Origin: Gammaproteobacteria bacterium
Lineage (GTDB): Bacteria; Pseudomonadota; Gammaproteobacteria; Xanthomonadales; SZUA-36
Reading direction: 5' to 3'
Assembly (NCBI GenBank): GCA_024279945.1
Contig: JAJRRA010000003.1
Coordinates: forward strand, 29,874-93,873
Length of the DNA: 64,000 bases
The stretch's first letter is position 1, and every line of letters starts with the position of its first letter. The translations under genes were made by a program, and so were the position numbers. The notes below the pieces were generated by a model. The model saw only the letters and a list, made by a program, of their open reading frames with translations. It made no database searches and was not told the origin of the DNA. This document shows, in pieces, positions 16,917-25,051 of this stretch.

Positions 16917-18398
16917 ATGATTAAAACACGTAACACGGGTCTGCTAATTCGGGCCATTGGACTCAGCCTGTTTGTCCTGTTGCTTCCGGTATTTGCTTTT
17001 GCCGCCACCGAAGGTGCAGTGGAAATGCTGGATCTGACAGTGCACTGGGCTGGAATTCTGTCCCTGATAATTTTTGTCCTGGCCTATTCGCTGGTTATTG
17101 GTGAGGAGGTCATACACCTCAGAAAATCCAAGCCTGTGATCATTGCGGCAGGTCTGATCTGGGTGCTGGCGGCGATTGCATTTCTTCAGGTGGGAGACAC
17201 TGAGCGCGCGCATGTAGCGATTCGGCACGACCTGTTGGAGTTCGTCGAGCTATTCCTGTTCCTGCTGGCGGCGATGACCTATATCAACACGATGGAAGAG
17301 CGTGGTGTGTTCGATGTGCTGCGCGTATGGCTGGTCACACAGGGCTTTTCCCTGCGCAAGATTTTCTGGGTCACGGGTGGTCTGGCATTCGTTATGTCGC
17401 CGTTAGCGGACAATCTGACCACGGCCATGCTAATGGCGACTGTTGTGGTGGCTGTGGGTGGTACAAATACCCGTTTTGTTGCGCTCGCCTGCATCAATAT
17501 AGTAGTTGCGGCCAATGCCGGTGGCGCTTTTAGCCCATTCGGTGACATAACAACACTGATGGTCTGGCAGAAAGGGATTGTCCAGTTTCAGGAATTTTTT
17601 GCTTTGTTCCTGCCCTCGGTAGTCAACTGGCTGGTGACGGCGGTGATTCTGGGTTTTGTCGTTTCGAAGGAGCAACCCGAGCCGATCACTGATCATGCGG
17701 AACTCCAGCATGGAGCCTGGGTCGTGGTTGGCCTGTTCATACTGACTATCGCGATGGCCATTACCATGCATAACGTGCTGCACCTGCCGCCGGTGGTTGG
17801 CATGATGACCGGGCTCGGATTCCTGAAGTTGTTTGGTTACTACCTGGCGCGGCGTGATGTCCGGATTGCGCTGGGGCATGAATTACAGTTGGTTGAAAGT
17901 TCAGCTCTGGGTGTAACGGCTACTCACGAAGGTGAAAAACAGCATTCCTCGCAGGTTTTTGATATCTACCATAACCTCCAGCGGGCTGAGTGGGACACCC
18001 TGATGTTCTTTTACGGGGTCATCATGTGTGTTGGCGGCCTGGGGGCCTTTGGTTACCTGGCCGTGGGTTCAGAATTAATGTATGAGGGCCTGGGAGCGAC
18101 TCAGGCTAATGTCATTGTCGGGTTTGCGTCGGCCATTGTGGACAATATCCCGGTGATGTTTGCGGTGCTTGAGATGAGTCCGGATATGTCCCAGGGTCAG
18201 TGGCTGCTGGTAACGCTGACCGCCGGGGTGGGCGGTTCTTTGCTGGCGGTCGGATCAGCAGCAGGTGTTGCGGTAATGGGCACGGCAAAGGGCGTCTACA
18301 CATTTTTTGCCCATCTGAAATGGAGTTGGGCGATCTTGTTGGGCTATATCGCCAGTATCGCAACCCATTTCGCAGTGAATGCCTCTTTGTTCACTTGA
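16917..18398 (+). CDS. nhaD: NhaD-type sodium/proton antiporter
   Basis: About 493 residues, a signal-like first hydrophobic segment and about a dozen membrane helices. Family marks: FVMSPLADNLTTAMLMATVVVA, NAGGAFSPFGDITTLMVWQ and FASAIVDNIPVMFAVLEM, matching NhaD antiporters of the IT superfamily (the ADNLT and DNIP segments hold transport residues). NhaD exports Na+ or Li+ in exchange for protons and is widespread in marine and halophilic gammaproteobacteria. ATG at 16917 is chosen because GAGGA lies about 10 bases upstream; an in-frame start at 16890 lacks this. Confidence 0.93.
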   Translation: MIKTRNTGLLIRAIGLSLFVLLLPVFAFAATEGAVEMLDLTVHWAGILSLIIFVLAYSLVIGEEVIHLRKSKPVIIAAGLIWVLAAIAFLQVGDTERAHVAIRHDLLEFVELFLFLLAAMTYINTMEERGVFDVLRVWLVTQGFSLRKIFWVTGGLAFVMSPLADNLTTAMLMATVVVAVGGTNTRFVALACINIVVAANAGGAFSPFGDITTLMVWQKGIVQFQEFFALFLPSVVNWLVTAVILGFVVSKEQPEPITDHAELQHGAWVVVGLFILTIAMAITMHNVLHLPPVVGMMTGLGFLKLFGYYLARRDVRIALGHELQLVESSALGVTATHEGEKQHSSQVFDIYHNLQRAEWDTLMFFYGVIMCVGGLGAFGYLAVGSELMYEGLGATQANVIVGFASAIVDNIPVMFAVLEMSPDMSQGQWLLVTLTAGVGGSLLAVGSAAGVAVMGTAKGVYTFFAHLKWSWAILLGYIASIATHFAVNASLFT

Positions 18399-18399
18399 T

Positions 18400-19716
18400 A
18401 TGGGAAATGGGAACAGCCAGGCGAGTGGGCTCCAACGCGAAATCGGCAAACTGGGCTTCGGAGCAATCGTACTAAACGGTACGATCGGAGCAGGAATATT
18501 TGCTTTACCGGCAATTGCGGCAGAAAAAACCGGCTTGTTCAGCCCCTGGATGTTTTTTATCAGCGGCCTGCTGATCATGACGGTTGTGCTTTCAATGGCC
18601 AGGGCCGCCAGTTTTTTCAGCAGTACCGGGGGGCCGACCGCCTACGTCACCCATGCATTCGGAAAATTTGCCGGCTTTCAGATGGGCTGGCTGTATACGC
18701 TGTCCCGTATCGCTGCATTTGCCGCCAACATCAACCTGATGGTGACCTATGCAAGCTGGTTCTGGGAGCCGCTGGCATCCGGAATGGGCCGGGCCATAAC
18801 GACCACCGTGGTCAGCCTGCTGCTGATTTACGTCAACGTGATTGGTGTGAAGCGCGGTCTGGCCGCCCTGTTCGTGATCACGGCACTGAAAATGATTCCC
18901 TTGTCCCTGATTATTTTACTGGGTATCACAAAGATCAATCCGGAAATTTTTATTGCGGCTGACTTACCGGTTTTCGAAGGGCTGGGCGATACGATCCTGG
19001 TCTTGCTGTATGCCTTCGTCGGTTTCGAGGCTTCGGTAGTTCCTGCCGGTGAGGCGCGTAACCCTCGCCGGGATATCCCCTGGGCCCTGGTTAAGACCAC
19101 CGTTTTTATCGGTATTTTCTACTTCCTGATCCAGTTGGTTTCGATTTCCGTAGAACCGGGTATCGGGGGCAGTAAAACACCGCTGACCGATGTTGCGATG
19201 GCCCTGATGGGAACTGCCGGTGCGGGTTTGCTGGTTTTTGGGGCTGTATTTTCTATCATCGGTAACCTGTCCTCGATGATGTTGTCCGGGCCACGAATGT
19301 TCTATGCGATGGCCCATGATGACCACAGCTTACCGCCCTGGTTCGGTGACATTCATCCGCACTTTCACACGCCCGCCCATTCGATCATTTTCCTCGGCCT
19401 TTTCGCCCTGGTCCTGGCCCTGAGCGGCAGTTTTGTCTGGCTGGCGGCCATGAGCACCGTGGTGCGCCTGATGGTTTATGCCGGGTGCATACTTGCGCTG
19501 CCCCGTTTGCAGAAAACCATTGAGCCGGTTGAAGGCCAGTTCCGTTTGCCCGGTGGTTTCACCATTCCCGCCATCGCTCTGGTATTGAGCCTGTGGCTGA
19601 TGACACACGCTTCCATGGAGTCATGGCTGGTGACGGGAACCTTTGCGGTGCTGGGCAGTGTGTTCTATGTGGTGACGCGAAGGCAGGCTGCAGGCAGCCC
19701 CTCGGGCCCGGCCTGA
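18400..19716 (+). CDS. APC-family amino acid permease
   Basis: About 438 residues and 11-12 membrane helices. The first helix has the substrate-site motif GTIGAGIFALPA, and YAFVGFEASVVPAGEARNPRRDIP is the classic helix 6/loop region of amino acid/polyamine antiporters. ATG at 18400 is one base after the nhaD stop, so the two are probably co-transcribed; an ORF start inside nhaD (18379) is less likely. Substrate not deducible. Confidence 0.9.
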   Translation: MGNGNSQASGLQREIGKLGFGAIVLNGTIGAGIFALPAIAAEKTGLFSPWMFFISGLLIMTVVLSMARAASFFSSTGGPTAYVTHAFGKFAGFQMGWLYTLSRIAAFAANINLMVTYASWFWEPLASGMGRAITTTVVSLLLIYVNVIGVKRGLAALFVITALKMIPLSLIILLGITKINPEIFIAADLPVFEGLGDTILVLLYAFVGFEASVVPAGEARNPRRDIPWALVKTTVFIGIFYFLIQLVSISVEPGIGGSKTPLTDVAMALMGTAGAGLLVFGAVFSIIGNLSSMMLSGPRMFYAMAHDDHSLPPWFGDIHPHFHTPAHSIIFLGLFALVLALSGSFVWLAAMSTVVRLMVYAGCILALPRLQKTIEPVEGQFRLPGGFTIPAIALVLSLWLMTHASMESWLVTGTFAVLGSVFYVVTRRQAAGSPSGPA

Positions 19717-19775
19717 ACGTACTTAAGGATACCGACCCGGCGCTCAAGGCGCTGTTTCTTCTCGTCAGCCGTTGG

Positions 19776-20204
19776 TCAGTCCTGCTCGTCTGATTTACAC
19801 ATTGGCCCCATGCCCGGCATTTCTGGGTAACAGGTGATGCCATTGTCGCCCTGTTGCAGAATATTGCCCTGATGGTCTTTCACGGTTGCATGGTCCGCAA
19901 CGGCGGCCGGCGCGGCGCTCAGTGCGCTGGCGATCATGGCTTCCCTGTCGCCGGCCATCGGTTGGTCCTGCTGGTCTGACTTGCACATCGGGGCCATGCT
20001 GGGCATTTCTGGGTAACAGGTGATGCCATTATCACCCTGTTTCAGAATATTGCCTTGATGGTCCTTCACGGTTGCATGGTCTGCAACGGAGGCTGGTGCG
20101 GCACTCAGTGCGCTGGCGATCATGGCTTCCTTGTCGCCGGCTATGGCCGTTCCGGCACCGAGCAGGCAAAAAGCGGTACAGAATTTGATGAAGGTATGGT
20201 TCAT
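19776..20204 (-). CDS. Small secreted protein built of two near-identical 60-residue units
   Basis: 142 residues: a signal peptide (to about TAIA), then two copies of one unit, AGDxEAMIASALSAAPAxVADHATV, ...GNILxQGDNGITCYPEMPxMxPMC. Residues 22-83 and 84-142 differ at only about ten positions. Each unit ends in a Cys-Tyr-Pro-Glu-Met-Pro segment and a second Cys, suggesting a disulfide per unit or metal binding. The family was not recognised. It converges with the permease gene. Confidence 0.7.
   Translation of the reverse strand: MNHTFIKFCTAFCLLGAGTAIAGDKEAMIASALSAAPASVADHATVKDHQGNILKQGDNGITCYPEMPSMAPMCKSDQQDQPMAGDREAMIASALSAAPAAVADHATVKDHQGNILQQGDNGITCYPEMPGMGPMCKSDEQD
19795..20150 (-). repeat. 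186-bp direct duplication inside the small secreted protein gene
   Basis: The plus-strand segment beginning CAGGTGATGCCATT at 19831 returns at 20017, exactly 186 bases later, with about 90 percent identity across the unit. 186 is 62 codons, so the frame is kept. The similarity at base level suggests a recent duplication. Confidence 0.85.
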
Positions 20205-20277
20205 TTTGACTCTCCTAAGACGGCGTACTGAATAAAGTTACCCGAAATGGGCTCTTGCCGTGCGAATTAGTGAGTTT

Positions 20278-21102
20278 TTACAAATTGACCACGACCTTTT
20301 GGTAGAGGCCGCCGAAGTAGAACTCTGAATGGATTTGTTCCGGCTTGATGTTATCCGGCATGTAGGCAGGCAGTTCTTCTTTCCACAGGTCCAGCGCGAA
20401 GGGCTCCAGCCAGCTCAGGATGGGCTTCATCACGTAACGCATCGGGTTGGATTTTCGCGGGCCGTGGTAGTCGACAAAGATGATCTTGCCGCCGGGTCGG
20501 GTTACGCGCAAGGCCTCGGCAATGGTTTTGCGACGGGCATCTTCAGGCTGTTCGTGCAGCAGGAAGAAGACAATGGTTTCATCGAAATGGGCGCCGGGGA
20601 AAGTCAGAGCGTTGGAATCCTGATGGTGGAATGTCACATTATCCCGCCCGCTCAGTTTCTTCTCGATATTACTCAACTGGATGGATGCAACGTCAACAAC
20701 GTCAAGCTGAGACTGGCTCTGGTCCAGATGTGAGGACAGCCGGTTTGAGAAATCTCCATAGACACAGGCCACTTGCAACACGCGACTTTGTGGCTGGAGA
20801 TCCGACTCATCAAGCACAGCCTGTGTGAGTTTTTTCATATTGCCCCAAAGGATCAGGTTGACGACCCACTCACGCTCGAAGAAATAGAAAGATTTCGGAT
20901 GAAGGTAGGCCCACCAGTAGGTGTCCTGCAGATAATCGGGGATAGCGGGTGCGACCTCGGCCGCAGTTGCGGTCAAAGTATCGGGTGAAGCGCTCCTCTC
21001 AATTTGTAGTGCGATATTACCTACCTCATTATTTGCCGCGTATGGCTCGTTTGTAGCGACTGCTCTGGAGTCGTCATTCATCATCATTGTTTGGCGGCTC
21101 AC
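20278..21102 (-). CDS. rquA: RquA-like rhodoquinone biosynthesis methyltransferase-like protein
   Basis: Up to 274 residues. After a poorly conserved N-terminus comes TYWWAYLHPKSFYFFEREWV, then LILWGNMKKLTQAVL, and a modified SAM-binding motif I reading LQVACVYGDFSNRL in place of the usual DxGxGxG. These I recognise as RquA hallmarks. RquA replaces a methoxy group of ubiquinone by an amino group, making rhodoquinone, the low-potential quinone for fumarate reduction. It follows frdD by 31 bases, so it is probably the last gene of the frd operon. The start is GTG 21102 or ATG 21087; no clear ribosome site decides. A UbiE/UbiG-type methyltransferase is the alternative. Confidence 0.85.
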   Translation of the reverse strand: MSRQTMMMNDDSRAVATNEPYAANNEVGNIALQIERSASPDTLTATAAEVAPAIPDYLQDTYWWAYLHPKSFYFFEREWVVNLILWGNMKKLTQAVLDESDLQPQSRVLQVACVYGDFSNRLSSHLDQSQSQLDVVDVASIQLSNIEKKLSGRDNVTFHHQDSNALTFPGAHFDETIVFFLLHEQPEDARRKTIAEALRVTRPGGKIIFVDYHGPRKSNPMRYVMKPILSWLEPFALDLWKEELPAYMPDNIKPEQIHSEFYFGGLYQKVVVNL

Positions 21103-21133
21103 TTTGCGGTGGCTTTGCAGCCGTATCCCGGTT

Positions 21134-21478
21134 TCAGTTTATCGAGTATAAATAAAAAGCCGTCATTACGGTGCCAGCGGTGGCCACCAGATAGACGGCG
21201 GTGGCAATCAGCCCGTCTTTCCTCACCCCGAAATCGTGAAACACGACCCGCAGGCGATGGGCTGCATGCCAGAGTGAGAGGAAGAGTACGATGAACAGGG
21301 CTGCTTTGCCAAGCCAACTGGCCGCAAAAGCGTAAATATGTTCATATTGCAGGCCATCCGGGGTAAATCCGAGGGCCACCAGCAGGAAAAGGGCGATCAG
21401 GGCGGGAAAAATGAATGATGACAGAGTTCCTCCGGCTGCGAACAAACCCCACACAACTGCTTTTTTTGCGATGGCCAT
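21134..21478 (-). CDS. frdD: Fumarate reductase membrane anchor subunit FrdD
   Basis: 114 residues and three membrane helices. VVWGLFAAGGTLSSFIFPA near the N-terminus matches E. coli FrdD (VFWGLFGAGG), and LWHAAHRLRVVFHDFGV matches the conserved second-helix end. FrdD with FrdC anchors FrdAB and forms the quinol site. ATG at 21478, three bases after the frdC stop. Confidence 0.92.
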   Translation of the reverse strand: MAIAKKAVVWGLFAAGGTLSSFIFPALIALFLLVALGFTPDGLQYEHIYAFAASWLGKAALFIVLFLSLWHAAHRLRVVFHDFGVRKDGLIATAVYLVATAGTVMTAFYLYSIN

Positions 21479-21480
21479 GA

Positions 21481-21876
21481 CTAAATTACTCCTGCCAGCC
21501 AGAAAATGAAGGCGCTGAGCACTGCCCAGGCAATGTAGTGGCCAATAACAACATATTGACCGGACAGGTTCTTACCACCGACCTGGATCGGCATGGCCTT
21601 GGGCGCCAGCTTGAACCAGGCGAAGGTTTGGAAAAACAGGAAGTAGAGCAAGGCGATGGCATGAAAAGCAATCATCGCTGTATTCTGCTGTGACACCAGA
21701 AAGCTGATCCATGCGTTGGGTCCCTTCGCCAACGCTGCAAGCCCGGCTATCGTGAGAAAAGCATAAAATCCGACCAGTAGGCAGGTTACTTCACGCAGCA
21801 TATAAACTTTGTAGCGCCCCTTGCGCATGTACCAGGTGGTTTTCGAAAAAGGTCTGACATAGGGCTGGCTGCTCAT
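21481..21876 (-). CDS. frdC: Fumarate reductase membrane anchor subunit FrdC
   Basis: 131 residues and three membrane helices. PYVRPFSKTTWYMRKGRYKVYMLRE in two halves parallels E. coli FrdC (YVRPMTSTWW...YMLRE), and WFKLAPKAMPIQVGG matches its WFELAPKA segment. It provides the quinol site together with FrdD. Its ATG overlaps the frdB stop by four bases. Confidence 0.93.
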   Translation of the reverse strand: MSSQPYVRPFSKTTWYMRKGRYKVYMLREVTCLLVGFYAFLTIAGLAALAKGPNAWISFLVSQQNTAMIAFHAIALLYFLFFQTFAWFKLAPKAMPIQVGGKNLSGQYVVIGHYIAWAVLSAFIFWLAGVI

Positions 21877-22616
21877 GACTCACCTCCCGGGAATCCCAAT
21901 TTTTGTTTCCACCATTCCATCGCGCCGTCGATTTTCATCTGCTGAATGGCTGCTGCCGGATCAACGTGCTTGGGGCAGACTTCCGAACAGGCGCCAACGA
22001 ATGAGCAATCCCACACGCCGTCATGATCGGCCAGGATGTCCAGGCGTTGAGATTTGCCTTGATCGCGTGAGTCAAGATTGTAACGATGGGCCAGTGCCAG
22101 TGCTGCGGGGCCGATAAAATTCTGATTCAGCCCGTACTGTGGGCAGGCGGCATAGCAGCACATGCAGTTGATGCACATGGTGTATTGCTTGAACTTCTCC
22201 AGTGCGCCGGGTGACTGCTTGAATTCCTTGTCTTGAGGTGGGGCGTCTTTACGGATGATATAGGGTTGTACCTTGTGCAATTTCTGCATTACGTCATCCA
22301 GTACTACCACCAGGTCCCGTTCGATCGGGAAGTTTTCCAGTGGCTCAATGCGCACCTTGTCGGGCAGGTCGCGGATGAAGGTTTTGCAGGTCAGGCTGGG
22401 TTCACCGTTCACCATCATGCCGCAACTGCCGCAGACCATCATGTGGCAGGACCAGCGATAACTCAGCGTGGTGTCAATATTTTCCTTCACATAGTTGATG
22501 GCATCCAGAATCGCCCAGTCTTCCTCGCAGGGTACGGAGTAATTCTGGAACCAGGGGGCTTCGTCCTTCTCGGGATCGTAGCGCATCACTTCGAGTTCGA
22601 GTTGGCGTATGGTCAT
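21873..22616 (-). CDS. frdB: Fumarate reductase iron-sulfur subunit FrdB
   Basis: About 247 residues, close to the E. coli length. It carries the [2Fe-2S] motif (CHMMVCGSCGMMVNG), then a CINCMCCYAACPQ segment and CSEVCPKHVDP for the [4Fe-4S] and [3Fe-4S] clusters. Electrons pass from quinol through these clusters to FAD in FrdA. ATG at 22616 overlaps the frdA stop as ATGA; the upstream in-frame extension to 22682 is inside frdA and unlikely. Confidence 0.95.
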   Translation of the reverse strand: MTIRQLELEVMRYDPEKDEAPWFQNYSVPCEEDWAILDAINYVKENIDTTLSYRWSCHMMVCGSCGMMVNGEPSLTCKTFIRDLPDKVRIEPLENFPIERDLVVVLDDVMQKLHKVQPYIIRKDAPPQDKEFKQSPGALEKFKQYTMCINCMCCYAACPQYGLNQNFIGPAALALAHRYNLDSRDQGKSQRLDILADHDGVWDCSFVGACSEVCPKHVDPAAAIQQMKIDGAMEWWKQKLGFPGGES

Positions 22617-24376
22617 TTCTCTTTGCCCCCCGAATAATCGCGCACACCCGGTTTCGATCGCGTGATCGACACATCGGCCCACTCAACGCGTGGGCGGCCA
22701 TCGGATTGACGGAAACACAGAGAGTGTTTGAGGAAATTGACATCATCGCGCTCGGTATAGTCCAGGCGTTGGTGTGCACCCCTGGATTCGCGGCGCTGCA
22801 GAGAACCTTCTGCAACAGTTTCAGCCACATCCAGCATGTTGCGCAGTTCGAGCGCCTGCTGGAGGTCGGTATTGAATACATTGCTCTTGTCATGTACTTC
22901 GATGGCGCTGTAGCGCTGACGAAGCTCTGCGATTTTCTCACAAGTGGCGGTCGCGCCTTCTTCATCGCGATATATGCCGGCGCCTTCTTCCAGCGTGGTT
23001 TTCATTTCCCGTCGCACACCGGAAAGCGATTCATCTCCACCTCCTTGCAGCAATAGCTCGCGCACTCCGGTCACGATGCTTTCCGCTTGTTTGGTCAAGT
23101 CTGGATCGTTATTGATTCCACCAGCCTCGCCTGCGTAAGCACAGGCTTGATCCGCCGTCCGCTTACCTGACACCAGTAACTCAGTTAGTGAATTGGAACC
23201 CAGGCGGTTGGCGCCGTGGAGGCCGGTACAGGAGGTCTCGCCGAGGGCAAACAGGCCCGGCATGCGGGTTTCGCCGTTGATGTTGCAGTCGATGCCACCC
23301 ATCATGAAGTGTATGACCGGGCGCACTGGGACCGGATCTGTCACGGGATCATGGCCCACGTAGGAAGCAGCCAGTTCCCGTACCAGCGGTAAGCGTGCAT
23401 TGATTTTTTCTTCTCCGAGGTGACGCATATCGAGCAGGACGCAGTCACCCCAGGGCGTTTCCACCGTGTTGCCCTTCTTTTGTTCGTGCCAGAAGGCCTG
23501 GCTCAAGCGGTCGCGCGGTCCAAGTTCCATCGTTTTCAGCACCGTTTCCCCGATCGGGGTTTCCGGACCCATGCCGTAATCCTGAAGGTAGCGATAGCCG
23601 TCCTTGTTGACCAGGATGCCTCCTTCGCCTCGGCAGCCTTCGGTCAGAAGTATTCCTGTGCCGGGCAGACCCGTCGGGTGGTACTGGACCAGTTCCATGT
23701 CTTTCAGAGGTACGCCGGCACGATAAGCCATGGCCATACCATCGCCGGTCTTGATGGCTCCATTGGTAGTAAACGGAAAAATCTGGCCGGCGCCACCGGT
23801 GGCCATGATGACCGCAGGTGAGTTGAACTGGAAGAAACGCCCACTGCGCATTTCCATGGCGACCACACCGCTGCATTTACCGTCCCTGGTCAGTAAATCG
23901 AGGGCAAAATATTCATCATAGCGCTTGATGGATGGGAACTGCAGTGAGGTTTGGAACAAAGTGTGAAGAATATGAAAGCCGCTTTTATCTGCCGCGAACC
24001 AGGTGCGCTTTTTCTTCATACCTCCGAACGGGCGTACCGCGACCGAACCGTCATCCTCGCGGCTCCAGGGGCAGCCCCAGTGCTCCAGTTGAACCAGTTC
24101 ACGCGGGGCCTGCTCAACAAAATACTCAACTACTTCCTGGTCGCACAGCCAGTCACCGCCGCTGACGGTGTCGTTAAAGTGCATTTCCAGCGAATCGTCA
24201 GCATTCTTGACGCCGGCCGCGCCGCCTTCAGCGGCACAGGTATGGCTACGCATGGGGTAGACTTTGGAAATCAGCGCAATGCTCAGTTCCGGGTTTTTTT
24301 CGGCGATGGCAATAGCGGCACGGAGGCCGCCGCCGCCGGCTCCGACGATGACGATATCAGTTTGGATGGTTTCCAT
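22613..24376 (-). CDS. frdA: Fumarate reductase flavoprotein subunit FrdA
   Basis: About 587 residues and nearly co-linear with E. coli FrdA: VGAGGGGLRAAIAIAEKNP, YPMRSHTCAAEGGAAGV with the FAD-linking histidine at about residue 45, GGDWLCDQEVVEYFV, FVQ-like region ELVQYHPTGLPGTGIL and the active-site stretch HGANRLGSNSLTELLV. It reduces fumarate to succinate. ATG 24376 (METIQTD) chosen; the upstream extension to 24448 does not fit the family. An FNR-like box and -10 hexamer lie upstream. Closeness to FrdA rather than SdhA supports use in the reductive direction. Confidence 0.95.
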   Translation of the reverse strand: METIQTDIVIVGAGGGGLRAAIAIAEKNPELSIALISKVYPMRSHTCAAEGGAAGVKNADDSLEMHFNDTVSGGDWLCDQEVVEYFVEQAPRELVQLEHWGCPWSREDDGSVAVRPFGGMKKKRTWFAADKSGFHILHTLFQTSLQFPSIKRYDEYFALDLLTRDGKCSGVVAMEMRSGRFFQFNSPAVIMATGGAGQIFPFTTNGAIKTGDGMAMAYRAGVPLKDMELVQYHPTGLPGTGILLTEGCRGEGGILVNKDGYRYLQDYGMGPETPIGETVLKTMELGPRDRLSQAFWHEQKKGNTVETPWGDCVLLDMRHLGEEKINARLPLVRELAASYVGHDPVTDPVPVRPVIHFMMGGIDCNINGETRMPGLFALGETSCTGLHGANRLGSNSLTELLVSGKRTADQACAYAGEAGGINNDPDLTKQAESIVTGVRELLLQGGGDESLSGVRREMKTTLEEGAGIYRDEEGATATCEKIAELRQRYSAIEVHDKSNVFNTDLQQALELRNMLDVAETVAEGSLQRRESRGAHQRLDYTERDDVNFLKHSLCFRQSDGRPRVEWADVSITRSKPGVRDYSGGKEK

Positions 24377-24411
24377 ATTTATTCTGTCTTGTTGGTACCA
24401 GTGAGAAGAAC

Positions 24412-24453
24412 AATCTAATGTTATGTCGGCAGGAAATGAATGACTCATGTCAT
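24412..24453 (-). promoter_or_regulatory. FNR-like box and -10 element upstream of frdA
   Basis: ATGAC-TCAT-GTCAT (24440-24453) matches the FNR consensus TTGAY-N4-RTCAA at 8 of 10 positions. On the minus strand TAGATT (24417-24412) sits where the -10 is expected if the box is centred at -41.5, giving a start near 24405, 29 bases before frdA. Anaerobic activation is an inference. Confidence 0.5.
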
Positions 24454-24467
24454 TATGAGCCAGTTTA

Positions 24468-24485
24468 CCCCGGGTAATCCCGGGG
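24468..24485 (-). terminator. Stem-loop after the lipoprotein cytochrome gene
   Basis: CCCCGGG (24468-24474) pairs with CCCGGGG (24479-24485), loop TAAT, between the stop of the lipoprotein cytochrome and the frdA promoter. It lacks a U-tract but would insulate frd from upstream transcription. Confidence 0.5.
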
Positions 24486-24523
24486 TTCTGTGATCAAGGT
24501 GATTCTAATGCAATCAACAGAGC

Positions 24524-24913
24524 TCAGTTGTTCTTCGCGCCCTGTTTGATCCATTGCCTGATGGTCAGGATGTCCTGTTTGGGAATGGGTTCTTGCTGAC
24601 CGTGTGGCATACTGATTGAAGGATCGGCCCGTCCCTCCATAAGGACGACCATGTTGCTTCCTTCGGCATCGCCGGCAATGATCATCGGGCCAAATTTTGT
24701 GCCTTTCATCAGATCATCGTAGGTTTCCATGTTGAAACCACTGGCCTCCGTGCCGACTCCGCCCGACTGGTGGCACTTGATGCAATTTTGGTCCAGAATC
24801 GGCCTTATATCCTGCGAAAAGCTGATTGTTTTTTCACCACCGCAACCCGTCATTACCAAAGGAAGCAGGGTCAGCGTGATCAACCTGGTGACAGTCTTGT
24901 ATGAAATCTGCAT
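24524..24913 (-). CDS. Monoheme cytochrome c-like lipoprotein
   Basis: 129 residues with lipobox LVMTGCGG and one heme c motif CIKCH (about residue 45) in FSQDIRPILDQNCIKCHQSGG, a pattern of planctomycete-type cytochrome c domains; a methionine in SMPHGQQEP may be the sixth ligand. It would face the periplasm. ATG 24913 has AGGAGA seven bases upstream. An FNR-like site lies 50 bases upstream, so it may be co-regulated with frd. Confidence 0.85.
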   Translation of the reverse strand: MQISYKTVTRLITLTLLPLVMTGCGGEKTISFSQDIRPILDQNCIKCHQSGGVGTEASGFNMETYDDLMKGTKFGPMIIAGDAEGSNMVVLMEGRADPSISMPHGQQEPIPKQDILTIRQWIKQGAKNN

Positions 24914-24936
24914 GGGAATCTCCTGGAATCAATATA

Positions 24937-24978
24937 AAACTACGCCGTCAATACTAATTCACGTATGACGCATGTCAA
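24937..24978 (-). promoter_or_regulatory. FNR-like box and -10 upstream of the lipoprotein cytochrome
   Basis: On the minus strand TTGAC-ATGC-GTCAT (24978-24965) differs from the FNR consensus at one position. TAGTTT (24942-24937) lies at the class II -10 position, predicting a start near 24930, 17 bases before the ATG and its ribosome site. Confidence 0.5.
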
Positions 24979-25051
24979 CTAATTGAAATTATTGGAGCAC
25001 AGGGAGCAAAGAAAGGGTTAAATTCTCCATAGTGTGTAATGGAAGGGTCTC

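Noticed and set aside
20278..21102. UbiE/UbiG or generic class I methyltransferase
   Set aside because: Motif I reads VACVYGDFSNRL, lacks the usual GxGxG, and the TYWWAYLHP and LILWGN segments fit RquA better; placement behind frd also agrees.
22613..24376. Succinate dehydrogenase SdhA instead of FrdA
   Set aside because: The N-terminus, length and the two small anchor subunits (FrdC/FrdD-like) match fumarate reductase, not SdhC/SdhD.
24985..25006. TGGAGCACAGGGAGCA as a sigma-54 promoter before hemY
   Set aside because: The GG and GC spacing is right but the TT of the -12 element and most of the -24 element are missing.
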